DNA from: Citrus sinensis
Taxonomy: Eukaryota; Streptophyta; Magnoliopsida; Sapindales; Rutaceae
Length of the DNA stretch: 64,000 bases
Direction of reading: 5' to 3'
Assembly: GCF_022201045.2 (NCBI RefSeq)
Contig: NC_068563.1
Span: 9,672,001 to 9,736,000, forward strand
The notes beneath the pieces were generated by a model. The model was not told the origin of the DNA. It did no database searches and saw only the letters and a program-made list of their open reading frames with translations. The translations under genes and the position numbers were made by a program. Positions 12,473 through 24,900 of this stretch are shown piece after piece (within the stretch, counting starts at the first letter, position 1; every line of letters begins with the position of its first letter).

Positions 12473-13842
12473 GCCTCCAAGAGGGTAATTCAAATTAGAA
12501 AAAGACTCAGCCTAGTTGAGCAATTTTTAAAGAGATGCAAACCATGCCGATTAGAAGGAGACGAAGAGATGATCAGCAAGGCATAGAGAAGAATTGAATA
12601 GCACAGCTTGACCATGGCTTCCATCGGTTCTATTGTGCTCAATCTCTTTGTGTCTTTCTAATTGTCTATACTATGGTTAAGGATGAAGACTCGTTCAATG
12701 AAATAAATTATTTTTTATTCAATTAATTCTCTAAATGTGTGCCTTAATACTTATGGTTCTTGTTTCACATATTTGATTGAATAGTATTAAATATTTTTAC
12801 CAATTTTGTCATGTACTATTGATTGTTAGGATTAATATTTGACTAAACATATGCTTGGATCTATAAAATTTATATATGTCTGACCGTCTTTGATTATGTG
12901 ACTTTCATAAATTGTTTTCTATACTTAGAAAACTTTGATTCTTTGTTGATTCAATATTGTTCATATAGAATGTTTAAATATTATATTATTAAGTAGAAAA
13001 AGAACAAACATAAGATTAATCTTAATGGAGCTCAAGAATAGACATAGATTGATTTCGAGTTGTCACTTTAAAATTATGAATTGATTGGTAATTAGATAAC
13101 TGTTAAGTTGAACTTTGGTAGATTTTGATGGTAGCCTCAATCTCTTGAATTCTTGTGTTAATTTACTCGTTTTAATTTAATTATTGCATCTTTAGTTATA
13201 ATCTTCTCAAACAAAATATATTAGTCATAGTTTAGGTTATTTCAACAAAAAAAAAAGATGAAAAGAAATTCCAATTCGTCAATTACTGTGTAGTTTAAAG
13301 TTTTAGATTTGATTTTATTTAAATTATTATTTCTTTTAAGTCGCGAGTGTCAGTTTTAGATTAGGATTAATTAATTAATTTTCTTTTAAAGGTCATGTGT
13401 CTTTTGTTTAGATTAGTTATACTACTATTATTGTTATTATTTTTATTATTAACCGTTTCTTTTATTTTGTCTTTACTTTTGTTACTGTAAGTGCCTTTTA
13501 ATTTCTTTTCCTTTTACATTTTCTAATTGTAGTCAACAAAAATTAATCTAGGGGATAAAGAAATATAATAAGTTATAGGTCTGAACATTCTAATTCTCTC
13601 CTTAGTAGTTCGTTTTTATAATAGCTCATCAAATTAGTTTCTTTTTCTTTTCTTTTCCTTTTCACAAATATTATTTATGTTTTTATTATTTTGGTGTGAT
13701 TGCATGCTTCGTAATAGATCTCTACTGTGTAATTTTGAAAGCTACAGATAGTGAAATTATTAGAACTTTTCATCAAAAAAAAAAGAAAGCTACTTCAAAA
13801 GAAAAAGTTGGCCAAAATATAGAAAATATAATTGAAGACAAA
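12473..13842. other. Leader-like or intergenic DNA upstream of the second gag
   Basis: AT-rich with no gene. The part nearest 13842 probably corresponds to the untranslated leader of the second Athila-like element. However, no LTR edge or tRNA-Asp primer-binding site like the one at 2691 is visible, so the 5' end of that copy is missing or too diverged. Confidence 0.4.
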
Positions 13843-14339
13843 ATGGCTCAAGAGCCACGAGAAAAGCCTTCTAAAAATTACTTTGGTCCATTCCCTAATC
13901 TAAGCACCTCATGCATTCAATATCGAGGTGTTGCAGCTAGGAGTTTTGAAATAAAGCCCAATGCTCCCTAAATTGTCTCCCATCTTTTTATGATTTAGAT
14001 GATGAAGATTCCTATAATCATTTGAATGATTTTTATGTTATGTGGAAAACTTTTAAATATGAAGATTTTTCTACAGATGATGTTAAGCTTCATTTGTTTC
14101 CATTCTCATTGAAAGATAAAGCTAGATCATGGTTTATCACATTCCCAGCTAATAACATTACATCTTGGGAGATAATGGTTGATAAATGTTTTAATAAATA
14201 TTTTCCTATTCATAAGACTAATGCTATTTGCAAGGAGATTTCAGAGTTTATACAAAAGAGGATGAATAATTCTTTGAAGCATGGCAGAGATTTAATCACT
14301 TACCACTACTACAAAAATGTAAAACAATGACCCATATGT

Positions 14340-15180
14340 TATAACGGTTTTTTTAAACAACCGTCATTAAAGATATTTAATGACGGTTATTATGTAAATA
14401 GTCATAATATATACCACTTATAATGACGGTTATGTAATAAAACCGTCATTAAATGTCAAACAAAATTTACACATAATTTTAATGACGGTTCATTTATAAA
14501 AACCGTCATTAAAAGTCACTATTTTTAATGACGGTTCTTATATACAACCGTCATTATATGTATAGTTAAAAATAATATTACTTTTAATGACGATTTTTTA
14601 ATAACCGTTATTAAAAATAATTATTTTTAATGACAGTTTTTACATGGAATGGTCATTATATGTGTAATTAAAATAATACTATCTTTAACGACGGTTTTTA
14701 AAAAACCGTCATTAATAATTTTGAATTACGGTTCTTAACAAAACCATCATTGAAAGTCATAGTTTTTAATGATTATTATAATATATAACGATCATTATAT
14801 ATGTAATTAAAATGCTTATAATTTTTAATGACGGTTCTTTAAAAATAATATTACTTTTAATGACGATTTTTTAATAACCGTTATTAAAAATAATTATTTT
14901 TAATGACAGTTTTTACATGGAATGGTCATTATATGTGTAATTAAAATAATACTATCTTTAACGACGGTTTTTAAAAAACCGTCATTAATAATTTTTAATT
15001 ACGGTTCTTAACAAAACCATCATTGAAAGTCATAGTTTTTAATGATTATTATAATATATAACGATCATTATATATGTAATTAAAATGCTTATAATTTTAA
15101 TGACGGTTCTTTAAGAACCGTCATTAAAAATTGACATTTTTAATGACAGTTGTATAAAACAACCGTCATCATATATATTG
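14340..15180. repeat. Left subterminal CACTA repeats
   Basis: AATGACGGTT and its inverse AACCGTCATT alternate every few tens of bases, often as close inverted pairs that could form short hairpins (for example 14422-14450). Such arrays are where CACTA transposase accessory proteins bind. Part of this zone is a tandem duplication (14568-14840 and 14841-15112). Confidence 0.8.
14568..15112. repeat. Near-identical 273-bp tandem duplication inside the CACTA left arm
   Basis: 14568-14840 is repeated directly at 14841-15112 with very few differences (one G/T near 14727 and a 1-bp length change near the end). Both units begin AAAAATAATATTACTTTTAA and end ACGGTTCTTT. This indicates a recent duplication within the element or its source copy. 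Confidence 0.85.
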
Positions 15181-15189
15181 ATTTAGTTA

Positions 15190-16940
15190 TAAAAAAAAAA
15201 GAAAATTGGCCTTATACTGAACACCAAATCCCTAAAATTACATATAATTTGTGAACATTAAAAGCAATCGCGCGCACACGCAGCCCCTTTCTCTCAATAG
15301 CACGCACGCCGCCGGCACACTTAGCCCATGCAACAGCAGCCGAGCACGGTAGCAACAGGCCACCAGCAGTCGCTCTCTCTCTCTCATGCACACGCAGCAG
15401 CAAGCCAACACCAACAGCCCCTCTTTCTCATGCTCACTCTCTACTATGACGAAGTCAACACTATAGCCCTCTTACGTACTCAAGAAAACTCTAACCCATA
15501 TCCAAACCCTCGCCGTCGAAGAAAACCCAATCCTTAATGGCTTGAAATTAAAGCCTCCACCGTCAATCACCATCAAACCAAATAAACCCTAGCCTTACCA
15601 TCACTCTTCGTTTGACTCACTGAAGAAAGCACTCTATTAGGAGAGTCTCTGTTTTTTGATAATATATATGCACTCTTTGTTGGCCGAAGCTTTTAGACAA
15701 TTGCTTTGATTCCATTGCTTCGATTGGTCAGTTCTCTGTGATTAATTAGTTAGTTACTTACTTTTAATTTCATATTTTCATCTCCAACAGTGAATTTGGG
15801 AGTTTTTTCTCTGTCGGATTTGTGATTTTTGCTACGGATCAAAAACATTTTGAATGTGTTTTCATATCTAACAACTTGAACTATCATTTATTTTGTCCTG
15901 TTAATGTTCAATTTTTTTTCTTTTTTATTAGTATGACAATTAGTTGAATGTGCTTGCACATAAAACAATCTTTTAACTTGGCGCTGGAATATTTGTTTTG
16001 AGTTGTGTCCCCTTAATTAGTGACCATACAAAAGTTCCCAATGATAAAGTGTTTAGCCCTATTAATGCCATAAAGTCTTGCTCTCAATTTTTCTGATTAT
16101 GCCTATGGATTGATTACCTATTTCATTTAGAAATTCAATTGGCAAATGTACAATGCTTGCATGACACTCACATTTGGGTTTATGATGGCAGTCATTATGA
16201 GGAAGAAGGTTAGAATAACATCAGGGGAAACATCTGGGACAAGGTATGTACTGTCAAGCTCTTTGTTAGAATCATCGCAAAATTTTTATTGGATCGTGGC
16301 TGTTCTATGTGATGCATTTTGGATTTGTTCTTGCTAGACATGCAAAAACCTGTAAAATGTTTTTTTTCCCATTTTAGATTTACTATCTAGTATCTTGTAG
16401 GTTTAATCTAAAATAGAAACCATTCTAATGAAGAGAAAAGATGTTAGACTTTAGTATTCAACCTTTTTTTTTTTTAGCCATATTTCTAGACCCCAAGTTT
16501 ATGTCATGATAATTGTGTGATTGATAAGATATTTTGGTTTTGGACTTTATCTCATGGATTTAGAGTTCGATTATATTTGGAAGTTGAATAATGCATTCAT
16601 TTACATATGATGTTTGATGAAGTTCCCATAAAATTAATTCAATTATATATGTTTATGGTTCTAAGGAAGCAGGGCAAAAATTTTATCAGTGGGTTGATTT
16701 CACTAGTTCAAGTTAGCAAAGCAAAGAAATTGTCTTAATGCACTTTAACTTTCCTCCATTTAAGGTAAAAAAATTATTGAAGCTTTTGAAAGTGAATTGT
16801 TCATTTTGTTTGTGCACTTGTGTAGATGGATTTACTTTTGGCTGCTTAACCCGTCCTCACTTATATTTTTTCAGTTTAAATTGCAGTATTTTGTTGCTGT
16901 GCAACAGCACAAAAGGCTGTTTTATTGTTGTTTCTGTAAA
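15190..16940. other. CACTA interior, possible captured host sequence
   Basis: GC-richer than its surroundings around 15260-15600, with CT-rich and CAGCAG-type tracts and an AAATAAACCCTAGCC phrase of 5'-UTR style, followed by T-rich intron-like DNA. Short open frames (15328-15537, 16146-16337) have no recognisable domain. It could be a captured gene fragment; no protein identity can be given. Confidence 0.3.
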
Positions 16941-16944
16941 AACA

Positions 16945-17196
16945 CAGCACTAGGAAGCGTCCAGGTAATGTTTCACTGCTGTTATGCAGTAAAAACAACA
17001 CCTGAAAGTTTCTAGGTGCTATTTTTACTGCTGTTTATGCAGAAACATAGCACCTAAAAGTGTTTCTAGGTTTTGTTTAGCTGCTATTATGCAGTAAAAA
17101 CAGCACCTGGAAACTTCCAAGTGTTGTTTTTACTGCATTTTATGCAAAAACAAAGCACCTGGAAGCATTCAAGGGCTTCTTTTACTGTTGTTTTGT
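16945..17196. repeat. 52-bp minisatellite with internal dyad symmetry, five copies
   Basis: Units start with (C)AGCACC at about 16945, 16996, 17048, 17101 and 17153. Each unit holds inverted arms such as CACCTGGAAACTTCCAAGTG and TTTTTACTGC...GCAGTAAAAA, so a transcript could fold into serial hairpins. It lies within the CACTA interior. Confidence 0.75.
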
Positions 17197-17997
17197 ATTT
17201 AAAATTGCACTTAGAAATTTTGGGTGCTAATTCGCTGAAATTTTGCTACTAACAGTACAGCTTAATAATTTCAGATGTCGTTTTGAACCTTCTTCAGTTC
17301 TTTTCTCTTATGTCTATACTTAATCTTTTACCCCCTTGGTAATAAGCAGGTACAACTTTTGCAAGATAATATCTAAGCATGTTGTTAATTCTTTGGTTGA
17401 GATGTAGTATTCTAAACTTCAGGCCTTAATTTTTTTATTTCCAAGTGTATAATGGGTAGGTATTGGATCTCTTATGGATGATGTAGTTAATAATTTTTTA
17501 TTGTCTCTATTTTGGCGAATGTGTTGTCATTTATTATCTGAACACATGGTTGATTAACTTACTTGAGGTAAGTCTATTAATTAATAGTGATATGGTACTT
17601 TAAAGTCTTGTTTTACAACTTAAGTCACTAAAATGATTTAATATTTATGATTTATAATATATGAATATATCTTAATTTCTCTTTATTCTTTGTAAGAATG
17701 ATGTAGATTGCTGAAGCTGGTGAGATTCATTTGCAATTGAAAACTTGATGAGAAATTAGATGTACTCACACATGCCAATCTTGTTGGTTGCTAGTGCATT
17801 CACTAGTAGAAGTTTAATGATTGTTGGAGATTTTTGTAGAGCTATCTCTGTGTATATGAAACATTTGAATCTTTTTGTATATGAAACATTTGTGAAAAAT
17901 AATTGTAAAGAATTTAATATGAAATTAGAATTAAAATAGGGGCTTGAAATAGCCTTAAATTTTTCAAATTTATTTTTTTAATAATAAATAATAAGGA

Positions 17998-18420
17998 TGA
18001 CGGTTATTTCAAAAGAGCCGTCATCAAATGTAGTGTTCTACAACAAAGATGACGGTTTTCTTCTAAAACCGTCAATAAATGTTGTTTCAATATTTAATGA
18101 CGGTTCTTACAATAAACCATCATTAAAATGACACATTTAATGACGGTTATTTAGATAAACCGTCATTAAAGATATATATTTAATGACGGTTCTTACAATA
18201 AACCGTCATTAAAATGACACATTTAATGATAGTTATTTAGATAAACCGTTATTAAAAATAGATATTTAATGACGGTTATTTAAATAACTGTTATTAAAAA
18301 TATACATTTAATGACGGTTAGTGAACCGTCATTAAAAACATACCCTCTTTAATGTCGGTGCCTAAGATGACGGTTTTAAAACCGTCATCTTATGTCATTT
18401 AAAACCGTCATAAAAGATCA
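17998..18420. repeat. Right subterminal CACTA repeats
   Basis: Multiple GATGACGGTT/AACCGTCATT motifs in alternating orientation mirror the left arm. The commonest spacing is about 50-60 bp, and several ACATTTAATGACGGTTATTT units repeat with small changes. Confidence 0.8.
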
Positions 18421-18552
18421 TTTTTGTAGTAGTGTACTCTTGAAGTGTCCTCATTATGTGTTTGAAAAATGGCATCAGTGCCAATATTTTCTAAAAGAAT
18501 TATTGCCACATATGGAAGAGTGGTTGATAGACACCAATGGAGGTGAACTTAT

Positions 18553-19563
18553 TGAAATATGAGTGTGCAACCCAAGAGGGGGGGTGAATTGGAATTTTAA
18601 AAATTATACTAACAAATCCACACAACAAGCAATCTAATGTCTTAATAAAAATTGAAAGCAATAAGTTCAATCAAAGCACAATAATTAAATAGCAAGGGAA
18701 GAGAAAGCAAACTCAAGGATTTTTACGTGGTTCGGCAATCCCCGCCTACGTCCACGCCTCCAAGCACACCGGGCTTGAGGATTTCACTATCCAAGCCTTT
18801 CCAAGGCTTCAAACGTTTACAATTGAGTTCAAGGTGTCAATGAACCTTTACAACAAGAGATTATCTCTCCAATCTCTTCACTCCAAGTGTTTCTCACACT
18901 TGTACTCTCACAATTTGATGAGAAATGAAAATTACAACAAAAACTCTCTTTAAGAGTGGATTTACAAATGATAGCTCAATGAAGATTTAATCTATGAAGA
19001 TTTTCGAATTTGAAGCTCAATATAAGTTGTGTGCACTTGTTTATGCTTGCTTGAGTTACCAAAAATGAATTGGTTTTGAGTTTATATAGTTTGAACTCAA
19101 AAACTAGCCGTTACTAGCCGTTATGCACATTTTTTGTCGTAACCGGCTTGCCGTTTAACCATATCCGGTAAGCCGCTTTCGTTCTGGTGCTTACTGCCCC
19201 GTATCCGGCTTGCCGTTTATCAGTATCCGGTAAGCCGCTTGCTACAGTAACTGCTACAGTAAAATATTTCCCAAAATTTATAATTTGACCCCAAAACTTT
19301 ATAAAACTGTAGTATGGCCCAAAACGTTATGAAACTTTGCAAATAAGTCCAATTTCAGAATTTCTAAATAATTCTTCGTTAACCCCAAACTTTCTGAAAT
19401 TATGACTTTGCCCAAACTTTGTGAAATTATATAATGACCCCAAAACCATTTAAATAATTTCAAATAAGTCCAAATCCGAAACTTTAAAAACATTATCAAA
19501 GCTTTTAAAATACATGTGGTTTGTTATCATCAAAATCAATATTTATAGCCATATAGGCTAACA
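18553..19563 (-). mobile_element. Solo LTR, probably Ty1/copia type (1011 bp)
   Basis: The LTR begins TGAAATATGAG and ends GGCTAACA (TG...CA), with a perfect 5-bp duplication CTTAT at 18548-18552 and 19564-19568. Inside are a GAGGGGGGGTGAATTGG phrase and an ACGTGGTTCGGCAATCCC phrase, both widespread in plant copia-type LTRs, and repeated CCGGCTTGCCGTTTA / CCGGTAAGCCGCTT motifs. No internal region is present, so it formed by LTR-LTR recombination. The minus orientation is my inference from where the GGGGGTGAATTGG motif sits in known LTRs. The insertion splits gag. Confidence 0.8.
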
Positions 19564-19679
19564 CTTATGTCCAAGAGTGTGACAAAAGTTTGGGACTTTT
19601 TCTAAAGACAAGCAGATAATTAGATCAGAGGAGTCGATCTTTAAGGAATAGTAGAAGAATAAGAGGAGTGAATGAGGCC

Positions 19680-20128
19680 TCCAAACCACACATTGCTGCT
19701 ACAGTCTATGTCCTTGCCTTCAGACAGAACAAGTGTACTAGATTTTCAGGCAAATCCCAACCTCATTCAAGACTCTATGCTTGTACTAACAAAAGGGGCA
19801 CTGAGCCAGCCTAAAAAGGCCTAAAAATAAAAAAGGCAAATGCATTCGATGTGATAACCCTGGTTATACAATTAGAACTTGCACTTATAACCCGTCACCA
19901 ATTCCAACTTACATATATAGCCAGAATAATTGCCGTGACCACCTATCGAACAATCTCCTGGACGAATCAGACCCTGATACCTCCACTTGGACCAATAAAT
20001 ATTTTGATGGAAGCTCATAACCTACCTCGACTCAAGCATCAGGATCATGGCTTAATATTAGTCAATCAATTGGCATTACTGTACCATCCGAGCTAAATCT
20101 ATTTGGGAGCAGTCTAGCATACTAAGGT
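19680..20128 (+). pseudogene. Possible WRKY-like zinc-finger gene relic
   Basis: Directly after the gag remnant, one frame reads RLYACTNKRGT, then after two stops KKGKCIRCDNPGYTIRTCTY, then about 40 further open codons of normal composition to TAA. The order CTNKRGT, Q/K-rich stretch, RCDDNP, YTI, TCTYNPS resembles the C-terminal half of a WRKY domain, with a short deletion where the His ligands should be. WRKYGQK itself is not present. An alternative is a CCHC-type knuckle with Tyr instead of His. I am not certain of either. Confidence 0.3.
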
Positions 20129-20421
20129 TGTATATAAATGCCTTGCTAACCACTTATTTCTACCGAGGAGGTAATATTTTACCTTGACTATGAATTTATA
20201 TTTTTCATATTATTTATGTTGGTGATACATGGCAATAGTTTGTTGTTTTAACATGTTGAGTGAATTAGGTTTATGACGATTGTGTTTCTATTATGCTAGA
20301 TCAAAATGAAAGTTGTAGGTTCTAATATAGAGATTTATTAACTTAGAAGTTCGATTTCAACATATCTACTATTTTGCCTTGTGTTTGATTGCATCAGAAC
20401 TTACGTAATTGATGTTCAATT

Positions 20422-21966
20422 TGTTGGGAAAATATGCTCTTTAAAAGCATATGTGTTTATTTAATTGTAATAAATAATTTTTCTGATTAATAAAATAAAT
20501 GAGGTATTTTATTCAAATATCTTAATTGCATTAATATTTGTATTAAAGTCCATTTAATCATATTATATGTATTTATGTGATCACCATGTGGATTCACAGA
20601 AGACATAAATACAAGTTATCTTATGATTAAATAAATTTAGTTCGCAGTTGATAAATAAAGTTGGGCACTTTATTTAGGTATAGACTGTAATAAATTCATT
20701 GAATGATTTGTCTTAATCATGTATGAATTTATTGATGTAGTACGACTACATTGAACAGGATCACATGTGAGATTTAATTAACTTTGTAATAACTGTCAGA
20801 CTTATTAAATCTCATAGGCATTGATTTTACTGTAATCTTAATCTTGAGTTAATTATGATTTCATGATTGTAATTGTTATTCCATTTGAGTTACCAATGGA
20901 CACGACACATCCTTGCGGTCAAGATTACCCGGTATCTTGGTGGGAGCAATTATGAGTATTGGAGTTATGGATTAACAATATAGAATTTGTACAACACATC
21001 TCTTGATGGGTTTTCAGCACTTGATCATAGAATTCTCTGGCCAGAGTGTGTCAACATATTTAGTATGTTGAAAATGATCATTAGAGAAAACCAGTAAGTA
21101 TCAAAGAATAAGATGTTATTAAATTGATTGGACAGTTGAGATATCAATTTAATTAACGATGTGGTACAAAGGATTGTGCAGTAAAGAAATCAATGTGGCT
21201 TGGGACGAATTATTATTCGAGCATACAATTATGGAAGTCAGTTCCAATCTTTTAGTGCAGTAGATTTGGAATTAAATAATTGGGCTAGTTTAATTACAGG
21301 CCTAATTATTGTAGCCACTATTGTATGTTCCCAAATGATCCCCGGGTTAGCTCATTTAATTGACTGCACCACTACTGGACTAATAAGTAAGATAACTAGC
21401 TATTTGGGTCAAAAGCCTAAATATATCATTTAGTGAGAGGCTCCATTTAATGAGCTTTTGTATAAGGGGCCTTATGTTATTTTACAAGGTGGGTCCCCTA
21501 TTGAAAAAGAAAATAACGTGAGTTTTATTTAGGGCATTATTTGGAGCCTAGGGTTTTCACTAAAGGGAGATATATAAGGCTTATTTTCTCAAAAAGAAAA
21601 AGAGAAGCCACTTTATACAAATCAGAGAATAAGATTTTTCTCTCCATGATTGAGAAAAAAATTTTCTTGTGCTAGTTGCTTTGGTAGTGATAAAGGCGAC
21701 CACACGTCAAGTGCAGATCGAACTTGAGTCATAACCTGGAAGATCATTGGTGACAGTTCGTGATTTAACAAGCGTGGTGGTGACGGATCGTGATCTAACA
21801 AGAGTGGTGGTGGCGGATCGTGATCTAGGAGCCTAAATCACTTCAGCGGAAAAAGCCAACTCGGACTTTCAAGGTACGATTTCTAGAATACGAATTCTTA
21901 TTTATTATATGAGAGCGATCTTCAAAAGGTTTTATAAAAATTTAAAAACTTGATTTTTTCCCAACA
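20422..21966 (+). mobile_element. Solo LTR, copia-like (1545 bp)
   Basis: The start TGTTGGGAAAA and end TTTTTTCCCAACA form a long terminal inverted match typical of Ty1/copia LTRs. It is flanked by CAATT (20417-20421) and CGATT (21967-21971), a duplication with one change. A TATATAAGG box at about 21568 indicates plus orientation. A GATCGTGATCTAACAAG phrase is repeated in U5 (about 21756-21830). There is no primer-binding site or coding region beyond it. Confidence 0.8.
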
Positions 21967-21971
21967 CGATT

Positions 21972-24900
21972 GATAGTGAATGTTGAGAAATGATAGATAA
22001 ATGTTCTTGTGTTCTAATTCTAGAAATTGTGGAGTAAAATGGTTTACGACTGATATTATTGGATTCATCTCATTATTCATTACTATCAATTCTTATCAAA
22101 ATTTACCCGTGTGCGAAGTTTTATGTTGAAGAAGAATAGTGTAACAATGTTAAAATGAGCTAAAATTTTGAGATATTGTACTTCTATGTATATAATTAAG
22201 ATCTATAAATTTTTAGGTGATTTTAGTTTGTCACTTTTTTTGGATGAATTTTCAAAGTTTGCCACTACTGTGGCTAGTTTTTTTTTTTTCTTTTACAGAT
22301 TCTCCAACTTCCTTCTATTTTAAAAACCACTTGTCAATAAATACCAGAATGACCTCAAATTTTAAGGGTAAGTTGTTATCACTCAATATGCGTAATTTAT
22401 TTTTGGAAAGTTTGATTGAAGCCTATCAGTATTTCATTCTCTTATAATTGCTCCAAGTCATGCTACTGCAGTTGTTGCTTGATCGATTTTCTTGGTTGAT
22501 GTGCTAACCTCATGTGCTATTAAAATGACGGAAGAACTTTATATGTTGTACATTTATATGTCCATTAGTATTTTCAGGAATTTCACGGTGATTCGAATAG
22601 TTCTAAACTTTGTATACAAGTTGAAATCCATATTGCTTATGCTTTCCTATTAAAATTTCAAGTTTTAAGGACATCAGTGTGATGATGTAATGAATAAATG
22701 GATGCCTTCGGTTTTGCTTAAAAAAATTTATAACTTTTGTTCAACGCATTTTAGATCTATAAGTTTGTGGACGAATGGTGTATTAAAATTGATTTGATTG
22801 CCACTATTACCTTGTAACATTTTAAAACGTATGACAGTGTTGTTTTATTAATATAAATGTTACTGGTTGCAGATCGACTGAAAAGTCAATAGATTTTCTA
22901 AGCAAAAATATTTCCTCAAAGAAGATCATCTTATTTCCTACAAGTGCTCCCAACCATGACTTCTCTTCCTATCAACGTACGAAGTTGATCGTACCTCATA
23001 AATTCGTACTTGTGAAAGTACCAAATAAATAAAATGATCCACCATTTGCAACAGTAGTTTCAAAGAGCAAAATATTGAATAACCATAATGATAATGTCAA
23101 CTAATTTTTTTGCTTGAATATGACATGTTCAGCTCTAACAATACTATTACATAGTTCATGAATTGCATATACAAAATATCATTTTTCTTATTATGTGGAA
23201 TAAGCAAAATGTTGTAGCCACAACATTAGGTAAAATACATATAGAAATCAAACATGTGGCATTTTATAAAACGAAGTTGGAGAATTAGCGAGAACCATAT
23301 ATCTAGTTAATGTTCGGGATGAAAATGAAAGCTCAATGACTTTTGTCCAGCAGATGCATGGATTAAAAAACTGCATTATCATTTTGCTTTCCAAGCTCAG
23401 TGAAGAACTGGTGCTAAGTATTAGCATACTGCTTTATAGACATCATTATAACTAAAACTTGTACATACAGAGCAGGTAGTATGGAATATTCTCTAATTTC
23501 TGAAGGACAACAAAATTTCATCTAAGAATATTGTGTAGGCCAAATTTCCTTTTATGAAATGAAGTTTAAAGAAAATGTACAATTGCATAAAACATTGAAA
23601 GGATAGTCCCGGGACCAAATTAAAAGCAACCTCGAAAGAGGAAGATTGAACCTGGAAGACATAATAATTACCAAACTATTTCAGGAAAAAGCCTATCAAA
23701 TTTTCAAATAACACTCAAAGAACCTAATAATGAGTTTAACGATGATTCATTTCTCTTTTTCTTGTGCAATAACTGAAAACTAAAGATTAAGTCACCTGTA
23801 AATCTATAATTTATGCCCGTGACCCTTACATGTACAATGTTTTGCTTGCGCATGATAATTCATTTAATAATACCGGCCAGTCTTTCTTTTATCTGCGTTG
23901 TTCATCACGTAAAAACTCTTTTGCACATAAGATCATTTTCTTTTTCATCACGTTACTTCTAGACACAAGAAATTGAACAGCCAACTTCCTCCATTCATCC
24001 TCTAATTTATACTCTTTGAAATAACAAACAAACAAAATTTAGGTCAGTAGTAAGATCAAGTAAATTTTGTGCAATGCAGATTCAATATCATTTCTATCTA
24101 ATCTTATCCACTCAAGATATCCACGAAAATCTAAATTTTCACAAAACCAAATGGTTGACTAACCATGCAATCAGGAATTTGTGCTATAGTAAGGTTCTCC
24201 ATCCACCAAATCACAAACATACCACATATATACCCATTACACTGTCTCGAAATTCTTTATTGTTTGTGATGGGAATGAAAACTCTGAAATCTAAAGTCGC
24301 TCCCATGTAACATCCGAATTTGTCCTTCAATATCTCATTAAGTGCTTTCAACTATAGTGATTAAAAAAACAATGCAATCAGTGTGTACTCTAAATGACGA
24401 AATGGAAACATAAAAGGTAGAAGATAGTTGAAATAAAGTTTATTGTTGAAACAAAGTTTTTGAATAATCAAGTTTATTGAATAATTATGGATTGACAAAG
24501 ATTACCAAAATAGATAAATCTAAAATATTATTTTATGATAAAATTTTCCTAATCTAAATAAGAAAAGAAAAACAAATGGTGTCTAAATCTGAATTCTAGG
24601 AAAAAAAAAAAAAGATAAAAGTCCTAAAAGAAACAGAAAATGTAGGAAAATATTTTAAAACTAAAAATGATCAGGAAAGAAAGAGTATTTTCGACTTGAC
24701 CATGGGGCAGAATGATGAAGCTATTTTATTTTTGATTCATTCTCATCGCAAGCTTCAAAACGGTATATTATACGCCAAAAGCGAACACATGTAGCCCAAG
24801 TTATGCTCTCTGAAAGATATCCCATGCATAATTTACAACCATCCTACATCACCAAAGTAAGACTTTAACTTAAATAAATACAAGAAAATATTGGAAGATA

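Larger units (their letters stand above)
14304..18434. mobile_element. Non-autonomous CACTA (En/Spm-like) element, 4131 bp
   Basis: The left end is CACTACTACAAAAATG and the right end is its inverted copy CATTTTTGTAGTAGTG. A 3-bp TAC duplication flanks both sides (14301-14303 and 18435-18437), as CACTA elements make. The subterminal zones are packed with AATGACGGTT/AACCGTCATT motifs. No transposase (TNPD) coding region is seen; the interior 15200-17980 is of higher complexity and partly GC-richer. It interrupts the gag relic. Confidence 0.9.
13843..19673 (+). pseudogene. Second Athila-like gag, split by two insertions
   Basis: This is the same gag family as at 1-2324, on the opposite strand and in three pieces: 13843-14303, 18438-18552 and 19564-19673. 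Piece 1 begins MAQEPREKPSKNYFGP and shares NLSTSCI, ARSW and NKYFPIHKTNA with the first copy. Piece 2 carries LKCPH and EKWHQCQYFL. Piece 3 carries MSKS, RQADN and RRIRGVNE. Piece 1 has a frameshift at about 13966-13970 and another near 14255, just before a TAA where the family has Gln. Piece 3 has in-frame TAA and TAG. The gaps between pieces are the CACTA element at 14304-18434 and the solo LTR at 18553-19563. Removing each with one copy of its duplication restores gag colinearity, which shows the insertions came after the gag copy. Confidence 0.85.

Noticed and set aside
21200..21433. 77-residue protein
   Set aside because: Lies wholly inside the solo LTR at 20422-21966; no similarity pattern.
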